A DNA stretch of 19,076 bases, taken from assembly GCA_903910495.1 (NCBI GenBank), contig CAIVZW010000150.1:1-19076 (forward strand), given 5' to 3'. The notes under the pieces were generated by a model. That model was not told the origin of the DNA. It saw only the letters and a list, made by a program, of their open reading frames with translations, and made no database searches. This DNA comes from an uncultured beta proteobacterium. Its GTDB lineage: Bacteria > Pseudomonadota > Gammaproteobacteria > Burkholderiales > Rhodocyclaceae. The stretch's first letter is position 1. Each line of letters begins with the position of its first letter. Shown here piece after piece: positions 7,391 through 15,701 of the stretch. Position numbers and translations under genes: made by a program.

Positions 7391-8218
7391 TCAGGTTTCG
7401 CTGCCGAGCATGCGGACTTCGTGCTGCGGGAAGGGGATGTCAATACCCTTCGCCCGGAATGTCTCAAGTATCGCCTTGTTGATCTCGGCAACTGCCGCCA
7501 CATAGTCCGGTACATTGACCCACGGATTGATGGCGATGGTCACGCTGAAGTCAGCGAGCTGCTCAACCCCGAATACCGGCGCCGGATCCTGCAACACGCG
7601 GGGATTGGCGCGCAGGATTTCGTCAATCGCCTGCAGCGCAAGGTTGGCATCAGTTCCATACGAAACGCCGACGGCCAGATCGAGCTGGCGAATCCGGCCG
7701 TAGTTGTGCAGAATCTCGCCGACAATCTTGCGGTTCGGGATCAGCACCTTCGAGCGGTCGGTATGCCCCAGCGTCGTGCTGAACAGACTGATGTCGAGAA
7801 CCTCGCCCTCTTCATTGGCGATGGACAGATAGTCGCCGACATGGAAGGGTTGCGTGAAGATGATGGTCAACCCGGCGGCCACGTTGCCGAGTATGCCCTG
7901 CATGGCCAGGGCGACGCCCGCGCCGGCCACGCCAAGGCCGGCGATCAGCGGCAGCAGTTCGACGCCAAGATTCTGCAAGGCCATGATGGCGAAGAGGCCG
8001 AAGACCACGAGTTGTGCCAGGCGTACGAGCAGCGAACGCACCGGGGCTTCGAGCCGCAAGCGGACCAGCAGGCGCTCCAACAGGCCGCCCGCCCAGCGTC
8101 CAACCATGTAACCCGCAACAAGGATAATAGCCGCCACGACCAGCTTCGGTCCGAACCTGATGACCATATCAAGGACAGAGGCCTTGATCTGATCCAGAGA
8201 CTGCAATTGATCGCTCAT
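7391..8218 (-). CDS. MscS-family small-conductance mechanosensitive channel
   Basis: The product is 275 residues, close to E. coli MscS. Three membrane helices are visible at about 20-42, 62-83 and 88-122. The third is the pore helix, with the alternating Gly/Ala pattern (IAGLGVAGAGVALAMQG, then LGNVAAGLTIIF) that lets the seven helices pack around the pore. The cytoplasmic beta domain follows (PFHVGDYL, then the VLDISLFSTTL and LIPNRKIVGEILHNY blocks) and then the alpha-beta vestibule domain. The channel opens under membrane tension and releases solutes during hypo-osmotic shock. A GGGT ribosome-binding sequence precedes the ATG at 8218. A 353-codon open frame lies fully antisense to it and is a coding shadow. 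Nothing is odd about the protein itself. Confidence 0.95.
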   Translation of the reverse strand: MSDQLQSLDQIKASVLDMVIRFGPKLVVAAIILVAGYMVGRWAGGLLERLLVRLRLEAPVRSLLVRLAQLVVFGLFAIMALQNLGVELLPLIAGLGVAGAGVALAMQGILGNVAAGLTIIFTQPFHVGDYLSIANEEGEVLDISLFSTTLGHTDRSKVLIPNRKIVGEILHNYGRIRQLDLAVGVSYGTDANLALQAIDEILRANPRVLQDPAPVFGVEQLADFSVTIAINPWVNVPDYVAAVAEINKAILETFRAKGIDIPFPQHEVRMLGSET

Positions 8219-8440
8219 GAAATACCCTGTCGTGTTGTTGAAGTGGGGATGGTTAGCATGTGTATTGTTGTTTCCCAGCTACTGACTGTCAATTCTCTGG
8301 CAAAGGGGTCATCCAGGCACCCGGCGATAAATCCAATTTTTCGGCCTGCACGGTTCATTATGAGCATTTGCCTGCAGACGCGCCACGATCTCTGGGTAAA
8401 ATGGATATCGCGATTGCTCACCATTGTTTCAGGATAGATC

Positions 8441-9067
8441 ATGAATGACTCGGCTTTGAGTTTTGATTCAAGGGCAAAGACGTGGGATTCCGATCCCATG
8501 AAGGTGGCGCGAGCCCGGGCGGTTGCACATGGGATTCAAACACATGTGCCCCTGGCTCCGCACATGACGGCTTTCGAATACGGCTGCGGAACCGGCTTGC
8601 TGGGTTTTGCGCTGCAACCGTACCTGAAACACATTACCCTGGCCGACAGTTCCTCCGGAATGCTGGCCGTCCTGCAGGAGAAAATCACGTCCTGCAGCAT
8701 TTCCAACATGCGCCCGATGATACTTGACCTGGTAACCGATCCTTTGCCACAAGAAAGCTACCACCTTATCGTAACCATGATGACCTTCCACCATATTCCT
8801 GACATCGACAGCTTACTGCGGGATATGTACTCGCTGCTCGCTACGCCGGGTTACCTGTGCGTTGCCGACCTGGACAGCGAAGACGGCAGTTTTCATGGCC
8901 CCGATTTCTCCGGACACTGCGGATTCGATCGCCAAGAACTGCGGCAAAAAGCCAGTCAGGCGGGATTCCGGAATGCCGGATTCTCGACCGTCTTCAACAT
9001 CAGGAAAGCCGTGGCCGGGGGTGAAAGAGATTTCCCCGTGTTTCTGATGGTGGCTGAAAAATCGTGA
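8441..9067 (+). CDS. Class I SAM-dependent methyltransferase
   Basis: The product is 208 residues with a Rossmann-type SAM-binding domain. Motif I is FEYGCGTGLLGFAL (about 45-58), the acidic end of strand two is ITLADSSSGML (about 66-76), and the post-motif segment VTMMTFHHIPDIDSLLRDMY (about 111-130) resembles the small-molecule Methyltransf_11/12 group. The C-terminal half contains GHCGFDRQELRQKASQAGF, typical of this group. The substrate cannot be told. The start is the ATG at 8441 with AGGA just upstream. It faces the mscS gene divergently across a 222-nt gap (8219-8440) in which I found no clear promoter pair. It stands alone rather than in a recognisable operon; a lipoprotein gene follows 73 nt later. 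Confidence 0.88.
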   Translation: MNDSALSFDSRAKTWDSDPMKVARARAVAHGIQTHVPLAPHMTAFEYGCGTGLLGFALQPYLKHITLADSSSGMLAVLQEKITSCSISNMRPMILDLVTDPLPQESYHLIVTMMTFHHIPDIDSLLRDMYSLLATPGYLCVADLDSEDGSFHGPDFSGHCGFDRQELRQKASQAGFRNAGFSTVFNIRKAVAGGERDFPVFLMVAEKS

Positions 9068-9140
9068 ACGAAGCAGGCTACATCCTTCCGCGGCTGGCCA
9101 GAGCGGAAATTACAACCGATTCTGTTTACAATAAGCTCCC

Positions 9141-9677
9141 ATGAAAATTGTCTCAGGCTCCATGTTTCAAACTTATCGACCGATAGTACCGGTGCTCCTG
9201 CTCGGATTGATACTCAGCGCCTGTAACTCGACCCAACCTTCTCGTGTCTATCAAAACGAGACTTTTGCGGCAGAAACACCATTCCAGTACTACAGCAGCC
9301 GAGAACCGGATGGCGCGTGTGAAATCGGCAAGCGTGCCTTGCTCAGTCAGGGCTATCAGATCGAGGGAACGCAGTTGCTCATTATCCGTGGCGAGAAGTA
9401 TTTTCAGCCCAAACTCGATCAGGCGACAAAACTGACGATTACTCTGGTATGCCTGCCAAGCAGCCTCGGTGCCGTCATTTACGCCAACGCACTGGAAACC
9501 CAATTCGAGCTCAAATCGCGCGGCAGCAGTGCGGGGGTGAGCCTGTCCGGAATGGGATCATTGTCCCTGCCCTGGACGGCTGACAAGGATACGCTGGTGA
9601 AGATAGGTGACGAAACGATCACGGCACCCGAGTTCTACCAGAGGCTGTTTGAACTGATAAAGACACTCGACGGCTAA
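9141..9677 (+). CDS. DUF2242 family lipoprotein
   Basis: The product is 178 residues. It begins with a lipoprotein signal: a basic residue (R13), a hydrophobic core (about 14-25) and a lipobox LSAC with the lipidated cysteine at C28. The mature part begins with a flexible Ser/Thr/Gln-rich linker. It then shows the DUF2242 pattern as I recall it: ETFAAETPFQYY near 39, a CEIGKRALLSQGYQI segment, then FQP, and the conserved GSLSLPW...D..LVKIGDETI...FY.R.F end. The protein should be anchored to the outer or inner membrane facing the periplasm; its role is unknown. A weak -10-like TACAAT lies at 9127-9132, only 8 nt before the ATG, too close to be this gene's promoter with a normal leader. It may be read with the methyltransferase 73 nt upstream. 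Confidence 0.82.
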   Translation: MKIVSGSMFQTYRPIVPVLLLGLILSACNSTQPSRVYQNETFAAETPFQYYSSREPDGACEIGKRALLSQGYQIEGTQLLIIRGEKYFQPKLDQATKLTITLVCLPSSLGAVIYANALETQFELKSRGSSAGVSLSGMGSLSLPWTADKDTLVKIGDETITAPEFYQRLFELIKTLDG

Positions 9678-10000
9678 GACCCGTTTTCCCCCGATGAATA
9701 CCGGGATAGGCACATGGGCGTGTTGGCCGGGTTCTCTTTACGCCAACCCGGTAATCCGCGTCTTCTGAAGTTAGTATCGGGGCTAGAGATTTTCTACGTC
9801 ACAGGCAAAAATCGACCCGATGCTGACCTTTGACCTGTCGACTGTTGATGGGCAAGTAACAAAGTAAAGCTGTCGTTTCTAACGACTGCTCACCGGCGAG
9901 TTCTCGGCCAAAGCGGCTAACTTTTCCTCAACATTGTCAGTTAGCGAGCATGCCAAGTCCAGATACCATGATTCTTCTGTTCCGCCTATCGAATCGACGA
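9678..10000. other. 323-nt non-coding gap at the composition boundary
   Basis: No convincing gene lies here. The gap holds two competing short hairpins (CCGGGTT 9727-9733 with AACCCGG 9745-9751; GTTGGC 9722-9727 with GCCAAC 9741-9746, the last pair overlapping the first) downstream of the lipoprotein gene. It also holds the operon terminator candidate at 9868-9890. It separates the GC-rich left part from the more AT-rich operon region. Confidence 0.5.
9868..9890 (-). terminator. Candidate terminator of the TRAP/pxp operon
   Basis: AGC-T-GTCGTT pairs with AACGAC-T-GCT around a 3-nt loop, giving nine base pairs with one T-T mismatch. On the minus strand it is followed by a T-rich stretch (TTTACTTTGTTACTT). 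It lies about 110 nt after the dctM stop codon, the expected place for the end of the operon. The T tract is imperfect, so this is moderate evidence. Confidence 0.4.
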
Positions 10001-11299
10001 TCAGGACGCCTTTGAGGGCAGCCAAGTCACTATCTCCGGGAAAACAGCTATCAGGAATACCATGCCCACCATTATCATGAAGAATGGCAGGGCGGCACGT
10101 GCGATATACGAAAGGCTTTTCCCCGTTAGCCCTTGTATTACAAATAGATTCATGCCGACCGGAGGCGTAATCTGGGCCATTTCGACCACGATGATCAGGA
10201 AGACGCCAAACCAGATCTTGTCATAACCGGCTGCGAGGACCATGGGAAGAACGATGGGTAATGTCATCACGATCATAGACATGCCCTCGAGAAAACAACC
10301 CAGTACGATATAGACGACCATCAGCAACGTGATCAAACCTATCGGCGAAAGATCAAGAAGCTGGACTTGCACGGAAAACGCTTGCGGCAGTCCGAGATAA
10401 CCCATAGTCGTCGAAAGAAAAGAAGCGGCCGCAATAATGAGGCCCAACATGCTCGTGGTCCGCGCAGTTCCCAGACCGGCCTCGATGATTGCCTTGATAC
10501 TAAGGGTTCGTTCCAAAAGCATGATGACCATGGTAACGCCCACGGACAATGCAGCCGCTTCTGCGGGACTCGCCAGCCCACCGTACATTGACCCCAACAG
10601 AACTGTCATCAACGATAGGAATGGAAGTAGCGACGGTAGGGACTGCAGGCGTTCCCGCCAGATGTTTTCGGATTGCGGCGCGCTTCTCGTTCCGCCGACG
10701 TCCGAGATCAGCGACTTGAGAATCAGGAAGGCCATGAAAAACATAGCCAGTACGAGCCCCGGAACAATGCCCGCCGCAAACAGCTTGAGAATCGACGTCT
10801 GAGCCAACACGCCGTAGATAATCATGATGATGCTCGGAGGAATCAGGAAACCCAACGTCCCGGCTCCTGCGAGCGACCCGATAGCGGCGCTCTGGTCATA
10901 TCCGCGCCGCGAAAGCTCATTCAGGGTGATTCTTCCGATTGCGCTAGTTGTCGCGGCGGATGAACCCGAGATCATGGCAAACAAGGTGCATCCGATCACA
11001 TTTGTATGCAGCAAGCCGCCAGGAAGATGTCGTACCCATGGTTCAATGGCGCGGAACAGGCCATTAACGAACTTCGACCGGAACAGCAACTCGGCCATCA
11101 GCACAAACAGCGGCAACGCAACAAGTTCAGGAGACGCCAAACCATTCCATACCGTCTGTGCAAGAACCTTATCGAGAGGCAGGTTGCGGAACAGCGCCAG
11201 GCTCCCAAGGCCGACTCCCATCAGACTCAGGGAAATCCATGTGCCGGATGCCAGCAAGGCGAATAAAAGAATAATCGGGAAGATGACAGCGATAGGCAT
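10001..11299 (-). CDS. dctM: TRAP transporter large permease subunit (DctM-like)
   Basis: The product is 432 residues, the usual size for the large membrane subunit of a TRAP (tripartite ATP-independent periplasmic) transporter, with about 12 hydrophobic segments. Family features include FVLMAELLFRS near 65-75, the GCTLFAMISGSSAATTSAIG block (103-122), GTLGFLIPPSIIMIIYG (147-163), and the C-terminal half repeat with EMAQITPPVGMNLFVIQG. The transporter uses a sodium or proton gradient to import an organic acid delivered by DctP. It ends the operon: its start is 18 nt after the dctQ stop on the minus strand. The substrate cannot be read from this subunit. An open frame of about 48 codons overlaps its 3' end in another frame and is not called as a gene. 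Confidence 0.95.
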   Translation of the reverse strand: MPIAVIFPIILLFALLASGTWISLSLMGVGLGSLALFRNLPLDKVLAQTVWNGLASPELVALPLFVLMAELLFRSKFVNGLFRAIEPWVRHLPGGLLHTNVIGCTLFAMISGSSAATTSAIGRITLNELSRRGYDQSAAIGSLAGAGTLGFLIPPSIIMIIYGVLAQTSILKLFAAGIVPGLVLAMFFMAFLILKSLISDVGGTRSAPQSENIWRERLQSLPSLLPFLSLMTVLLGSMYGGLASPAEAAALSVGVTMVIMLLERTLSIKAIIEAGLGTARTTSMLGLIIAAASFLSTTMGYLGLPQAFSVQVQLLDLSPIGLITLLMVVYIVLGCFLEGMSMIVMTLPIVLPMVLAAGYDKIWFGVFLIIVVEMAQITPPVGMNLFVIQGLTGKSLSYIARAALPFFMIMVGMVFLIAVFPEIVTWLPSKAS

Positions 11300-11317
11300 A
11301 TGACGATTTCCAAGTAT

Positions 11318-11830
11318 TTATTCGGCGGAAACGCCGCCCTGCCAATGAGTCTCGAGTTTTGAGCCAGAGACTATATGGACTAGGCGGAACAGTAGTTGCA
11401 AGGATAGAAGAGAGGCGCCAAACGCCATCGCAGCCGCCGGATAGATCAACGGAAGATCATTTACCGTACCGGATGTACGACCGCTCATCGCGTAACCGTT
11501 GGCCAGCCGGATCAACGCATAACTGAGTATCAGCGAAATCAACAATCCGATCAGTGTCGAAAGATAAGCAAAGAGTTTGGGGCCCAGTTCCTTGAGTAGC
11601 GACACCTGAATGTGACCGCCTGTCCTTAGCGTATAAGCCGCGCTCAGAAATATTGCCGCCATATTCAGGTATGCCGCGTATTCCCAGACAAAGGGTATGC
11701 TGATGCCGAAAGCGTTGCGGAGCACGAGTTCAAGCAACTGCATGAAGACAATAGCGAAAAAGCCAAGACCTCCGGCATACGCCATCCATTCCGACAATGT
11801 ATCAACGGCTTGGTATATTTTTTGCCACAT
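11318..11830 (-). CDS. dctQ: TRAP transporter small permease subunit (DctQ-like)
   Basis: The product is 170 residues with four predicted membrane helices (about 15-38, 48-68, 85-108, 128-150), the normal topology for DctQ. The WEYAAYLNMAAIFLSAAYTLRTGGHIQVSLL segment (about 44-74) matches the family signature, in which an early aromatic-acidic pair precedes an AAYTLRxGGHIRV-type turn. It forms a complex with DctM. The C-terminal tail is short and cytoplasmic. It lies 46 nt downstream of dctP and 18 nt upstream of dctM, all on the minus strand, so they are one transcription unit. A GGAG-like sequence (CGAGGAG) precedes the ATG at 11830. Confidence 0.93.
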   Translation of the reverse strand: MWQKIYQAVDTLSEWMAYAGGLGFFAIVFMQLLELVLRNAFGISIPFVWEYAAYLNMAAIFLSAAYTLRTGGHIQVSLLKELGPKLFAYLSTLIGLLISLILSYALIRLANGYAMSGRTSGTVNDLPLIYPAAAMAFGASLLSLQLLFRLVHIVSGSKLETHWQGGVSAE

Positions 11831-11876
11831 GCGAAACTCCTCGATGCCCCGCTAAGGGTGCTCTTCAGTCAATAAA

Positions 11877-12869
11877 TTATTTTGTGGGACGGTTTTCGAA
11901 CTGTTTAACGACTTCGGCTGCTCGCGTCCCCAAACCAGCCAGCGATTTTTTACGCAAAGGTTCACCGAGAGCGTTTAGATCGGCACGCATACGATTGTCG
12001 ATCGTACCGTTGACTAAACCCTTCTTAGCAAGAGTGGCCATTTGTTCTGAGTCCGTCTTCTGCGCAGTATCCCAGAACATCCCCTCCAATTTGGCGGCAA
12101 CACGCGAAATAGCCTCCTGATGTTTGGCCGGCAGTTTTTTCCACGCATCTATGTTAACTGTCATGGCATTGGAATTCCATGTTTGACGCGTTGGGTAGCC
12201 GTATTTCAGGAATTCCCAAAATGCCCCGTCAACAGCAGAAGGCGAAGATGTGGCTACAGCATCGATGGCCCCTGCCGCCAGCGATGGAATCACCTCACCC
12301 CAGGGAAGTTGAACAGGAACCATCTTTGCAGCAGAAAAAATCTCAGTAGACGACTTGTCGTAACTCCGAATCTTGATGTTGGCGAGATCGGCGACCGATT
12401 CGATCTTCTTTTTGGTGTAAATCTGCTGCTGAGGCCAAGGTATCGTATAGAGAAGTTTTTGATTATTCTTGGTGAATATTTCGTTAAGGAGAGAACGGTA
12501 CAAGCCGTCGAAAACACGAAGTTCCTCGAAACTCCCAATCAGGTAGGGAAGAGACTGAAGCCCTAGTAACGGCTCATCTCCGACTTGCAGGTTGATCAAC
12601 ATATCGCCGATCGGTACCAGACCGTCGCGCACAGCGCTTAACATCTCCGGCCCCTTGTAACCCAGAGACCCTCCTGGATGTAGTGTAATCACGACTTCAC
12701 CACCGGTGTTTGACTTGACTTCGTCGGCAAACCGCTGAGCTGACTGGACGATATAGTTATTGGCAGGCCAAGCCAACGGAAGATCCCATTTTGTTTCGGC
12801 GGAAGCGGTGTGGGCCACCCCTAGAGACAACATCGCAGCCATACCTATCACGGCTAATCTGGTTTTCAT
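11877..12869 (-). CDS. dctP: TRAP transporter substrate-binding protein (DctP-like)
   Basis: The product is 330 residues. A classical signal peptide (MKTRLAVIGMAAMLSLGVAHTASA) is followed by an A-S-A cleavage site between residues 24 and 25, so the mature protein is periplasmic. The family pattern is clear: KWDLPLAWPANNY near the mature N-terminus, a conserved arginine (R168 in IKIRSYDKS) that in this family grips the substrate carboxylate, VPVQLPWGEVIPSLAAGAIDAV (185-206), and a W/N-rich segment around 230-245. The ligand is probably an organic acid; the neighbouring enzymes suggest a pyroglutamate-type or related lactam acid (inference). A strong ribosome-binding sequence (AAGGAAGG) precedes the ATG at 12869. 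It lies 19 nt after pxpA. Confidence 0.95.
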   Translation of the reverse strand: MKTRLAVIGMAAMLSLGVAHTASAETKWDLPLAWPANNYIVQSAQRFADEVKSNTGGEVVITLHPGGSLGYKGPEMLSAVRDGLVPIGDMLINLQVGDEPLLGLQSLPYLIGSFEELRVFDGLYRSLLNEIFTKNNQKLLYTIPWPQQQIYTKKKIESVADLANIKIRSYDKSSTEIFSAAKMVPVQLPWGEVIPSLAAGAIDAVATSSPSAVDGAFWEFLKYGYPTRQTWNSNAMTVNIDAWKKLPAKHQEAISRVAAKLEGMFWDTAQKTDSEQMATLAKKGLVNGTIDNRMRADLNALGEPLRKKSLAGLGTRAAEVVKQFENRPTK

Positions 12870-12888
12870 GCTTGCCTTCCTTTCAGTG

Positions 12889-13701
12889 TTAAAGAAACGA
12901 TTGAACCTTCTTCATGGGACTCGGTTTATGAACAACAGCTAGGTGGGGAAATGGCTCTACGACAAACCCGGCTTCCAGCACTGCTTCATGAATAGACTTC
13001 GCCAACGTGACAGCTCCCGCCGTATCACTATGGATCAGGATTGATTCGGCAGGCATTGGCACAATGGTGCCGTCGATGGCCTCGACAATACCTTCAGTCA
13101 GCATGCGACGAACACGTTCAGCCACGGCACGATGATCCTTGACGACTGAACCTGGCTGACTGCGCGAAACAAGAATGCCCTGCGAAGTATAGGCTCGGTC
13201 GGCGAGAAAAGAACGGACAACCGTAATGCCGATTGCCTCAGCCGCCTTGGTGGCTTCCGTATGTGGCAATCCGACAAACTTGAGCTTCGGATCAAAAGCT
13301 TTTATCGCTCCGATCAGCGCGCGGGCAACATCGCGATCGACAAATGACAGGCTTCCAAGGGCGCCGTGAAAATTCGCGTGACTCAACGACGTTCCGGCAT
13401 GATTTGCTATGGCAGATAGTGCGCCAAGCTGGGTGATCGTCAATAACTCGAGTTCCTTCAACGACAAAGCCATGGCGCGACGACCGAATCCTTCGCGATC
13501 GGTGTAGCCGATGTGGGCGCCTACAAGAACGCTTCGTTTCATCGCTTCACGAACGGTCGTATCCATTACGACGGGATCCCCTGCATGCGCGCCGCATGCG
13601 ATATTGGCTGACGAAACAACATCAAGAATCGCATCGTCATCAGCAATGCGGTACGGACCAAAGCCTTCGCCAAGGTCAGAGTTGAGATCAATGCTAGGCA
13701 T
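12889..13701 (-). CDS. pxpA: 5-oxoprolinase subunit A family (LamB/YcsF), divergent
   Basis: The product is 270 residues, near the usual 245-260. With PxpB and PxpC this family hydrolyses 5-oxoproline (pyroglutamate) to glutamate using ATP. Conserved blocks include DLNSDLGEGFG (5-15), SANIACGAHAGDP (31-43), GAHIGYTDREGFGRRAM (61-77), ADRAYTSQGILVSRSQPG, and HSDTAGAV. The usual KPHGALYN motif is changed to NFHGALGS (110-117), and GAHPGYPD is changed to GAHIGYTD, so the active-site surroundings differ from the standard enzyme. It might act on a substituted pyroglutamate or another lactam. AAGGA precedes the ATG at 13701. The pxpC stop lies 11 nt upstream, so translation is likely coupled. The family call is strong; the substrate is uncertain. 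Confidence 0.92.
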   Translation of the reverse strand: MPSIDLNSDLGEGFGPYRIADDDAILDVVSSANIACGAHAGDPVVMDTTVREAMKRSVLVGAHIGYTDREGFGRRAMALSLKELELLTITQLGALSAIANHAGTSLSHANFHGALGSLSFVDRDVARALIGAIKAFDPKLKFVGLPHTEATKAAEAIGITVVRSFLADRAYTSQGILVSRSQPGSVVKDHRAVAERVRRMLTEGIVEAIDGTIVPMPAESILIHSDTAGAVTLAKSIHEAVLEAGFVVEPFPHLAVVHKPSPMKKVQSFL

Positions 13702-13712
13702 AATAAAATCCT

Positions 13713-14978
13713 TCAGAGCATCTTCAATGACATAATTGGTGTGCCGAGGTCGATCTGCTGCCTATCCTTGGCCAAAATTCTCTCTATCCTTCCGTATGCT
13801 TGCGCCTTGATAGGCAGTACCAAAATACCGGATTCCAAGTAACCGAGGATTTGATCCTTCTCGACCATTTCGCCTTCTGCCAACATCAGCATCCCCGTCA
13901 TCCGATCAGGATGTTGGAAATGCAGGACACCCACGGCGGGGGCGGAAATGATCTGCTCTTCGGACAGACTGATGGGATCCGCTTGAGTGTGCGACCAGTT
14001 TTGGACCGGGGAGTTGTCGGTGTGTGCAAGAGCGGAAAGACCTCGCACTGCAGTTAGCAGGAATCTTTCTTTGCGCAAGGCATCAAGTGCTTCACGAGGG
14101 GTAACGAGGCTGAAACGTACTGCTTTTCCCAGACGGGTCTGGGCGAGTTTCCAAAGATCCGCCGCGATCACGACCCCGAGTTTTGGATAGCCCCCGCATG
14201 TATTTGCGTCCAGCATCTGCACCACTGGCTGTCCTGCGGGCGGCAACTGCACCGTTCCTGGAACAATACCATGTGAAAGCAACTCACGTTGCTTGCCGTT
14301 GACCAACGCTGGTCCGGTCAAACGATAACCGACACGGTTACTGACGTGGTCAAGTAGCCAGTCAGTACCCAAAAACTCCTTCTGGGTATCAAGGGAATAG
14401 TCATTCCACTCCGCTGCCGGAACCATACGAACCTTGGTGACATCACTGTCAAGCACAAGTTCGGCTTCTTGCACTGATATGCCGAAAGGACGAATCAGGT
14501 GGCTACAATGCTCGCTTTCCAGCAGACGCAGCCGATCGTTATGTCGAAGCGGCCGACCTTGATAGCCCCCAAACCCTCCCTTCAGATCGGTCGCGCGTGA
14601 TCCCATCATCACTGGCACGTCAACCCCACCGGCAAAGGCGATGTAGTTACGCATTCCGACAGAGGATGCAGCCACCTCTAATACCTGGCCGGCACGCGCT
14701 ATAGCCACGCTCCATCCGGGCAGAGACTGACCATCCAAACTGATTTCTGGACATCCGCCGGTTATAGAAAAAAGGCAATCGATATTGAAAGAGCATACAA
14801 AGCCGCCAAATGTTGTTTCAATTCCAGCTGCATCGTCTGGATTGCCAACCATGATGTTCGCTATCCGCATCGCTAAGCCATCCATGGCGCCGGAAACACC
14901 CACGCCGAGGCTGCGCAAACCGTAGCGCCCCAAATCTTGAATTGAGGCGAGGATACCCGGTTGGATGATCTCAATCAC
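13713..14978 (-). CDS. pxpC: 5-oxoprolinase subunit C family (AHS2/KipA) with biotinyl-like C-terminal domain
   Basis: The product is 421 residues against about 310-340 for a normal PxpC. Residues 1-310 form the carboxyltransferase AHS2 domain: IIQPGILASIQDLGRYGLRSLGV at the start, GAMDGLAMRIAN, YIAFAGGVDVPVMMGSRATD (112-131), and GTVQLPPAGQPVVQMLDANTCGGYPKLGVV. After a linker (about 311-344), residues 345-419 resemble a biotinyl/lipoyl-carrier fold (GxMLMLAEGEMVEKDQILGYLES, then IKAQAYGRIERILAKD and LGTPIMSL). The modified lysine of the usual EAMK motif is missing: the sequence is ESGI (382-385). The arrangement recalls the tail of urea carboxylase (AHS1, AHS2, biotinyl). The tail is therefore probably structural or vestigial. 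Its start overlaps the pxpB stop by 4 nt. No carboxylase partner is nearby. Confidence 0.9.
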   Translation of the reverse strand: MIEIIQPGILASIQDLGRYGLRSLGVGVSGAMDGLAMRIANIMVGNPDDAAGIETTFGGFVCSFNIDCLFSITGGCPEISLDGQSLPGWSVAIARAGQVLEVAASSVGMRNYIAFAGGVDVPVMMGSRATDLKGGFGGYQGRPLRHNDRLRLLESEHCSHLIRPFGISVQEAELVLDSDVTKVRMVPAAEWNDYSLDTQKEFLGTDWLLDHVSNRVGYRLTGPALVNGKQRELLSHGIVPGTVQLPPAGQPVVQMLDANTCGGYPKLGVVIAADLWKLAQTRLGKAVRFSLVTPREALDALRKERFLLTAVRGLSALAHTDNSPVQNWSHTQADPISLSEEQIISAPAVGVLHFQHPDRMTGMLMLAEGEMVEKDQILGYLESGILVLPIKAQAYGRIERILAKDRQQIDLGTPIMSLKML

Positions 14979-15664
14979 AGGATAATGTCCTTAACAATAA
15001 ATCGAAGGCGATGACCAGGCGACAGAAGAGCGGGGATCGATTTACTTGCGTCAAAAAACTCCAGCTCGGTTTTCCCAATGAGATTCCAGCCTGAAGGAGT
15101 CGTTTTTGACAGGACGGCCGTCTGCTCTCCTCCGATCATCACGGTGCCGGCCTCGACGCGCGGGCGAGGCGTACTACGTCTCGGTGTAGTCAGACGTGGA
15201 TCGAGGCCGCCCAGATAAGCAAAGCCGGGCTGGCTACCTAGTGCATAAACAACGTAATCGCCACTCGTATGCAACGAGACGAACTCTTCTGGCGTTAATC
15301 CTGCTCGGGCAGATATTTCCGGCAAATCCTCGCCCGTTTGCCCGCCATAGACAACCGGAACTTCAAGTACAGACCCACCGCAATCCTTAAACTTCGCTTT
15401 CGCCCAAATCGCGGAAAGCATCTCGGACATCGCGCTGTTTGAAACGACAAACGGATCATAAATGACAACCAGGTTGTTCATTCCCGGGATGACTTCTTTG
15501 ACCGACGGCAGAGCCACGGCCAAATCGGCAATCGCCCATATTCTTCTTTGCCGATCAAAATCCAGAGTTCCTTCGGGGAATTGGCAAAGGATCGCCGATT
15601 CTCCGAGGTTGCTCAGAATCAAGTCCTCTGTTTTAGATATCCAGGTCATTACGCTCGAATCCAT
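14975..15664 (-). CDS. pxpB: 5-oxoprolinase subunit B family (AHS1/KipI)
   Basis: The product is 229 residues, the usual length for KipI/PxpB proteins. Family blocks are ESAILCQFP (about 22-30), PGMNNLVVIYDP (about 60-71), VLEVPVVYGG (about 99-108), DYVVYALGSQPGFAYLGGLDPRL (about 136-158), and RSTPRPRVEAGTVMIGGEQTAVLSKTTPSGWNLIGKT. It pairs with PxpC to form the ATP-using part of 5-oxoprolinase. The FxPGF loop common in the family appears as SQPGF, a small change. The start overlaps nothing upstream; the 4-nt ATGA overlap with pxpC indicates translational coupling. No strong ribosome-binding site is visible before the ATG at 15664, and a start five codons later (MTWISK) is possible. Confidence 0.93.
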   Translation of the reverse strand: MDSSVMTWISKTEDLILSNLGESAILCQFPEGTLDFDRQRRIWAIADLAVALPSVKEVIPGMNNLVVIYDPFVVSNSAMSEMLSAIWAKAKFKDCGGSVLEVPVVYGGQTGEDLPEISARAGLTPEEFVSLHTSGDYVVYALGSQPGFAYLGGLDPRLTTPRRSTPRPRVEAGTVMIGGEQTAVLSKTTPSGWNLIGKTELEFFDASKSIPALLSPGHRLRFIVKDIIL

Positions 15665-15701
15665 GTATTAAATTCACGTAACCGATGCTGTCCGGTCTCG
15701 G

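Noticed and set aside
7376..8437. 353-codon open frame on the plus strand
   Set aside because: It is fully antisense to a clear MscS channel gene, and its protein is rich in Gln, His and Arg with no family pattern. It is a shadow of GC-rich coding sequence.
9879..10025. Short minus-strand frame (about 48 codons, starting TTG) overlapping the end of dctM, with protein-like residues such as DSIGGTEESWYLDLACS
   Set aside because: No ribosome-binding site, an unusual start, and it overlaps dctM in another frame. It could be a tiny gene or remnant, but I cannot support it.
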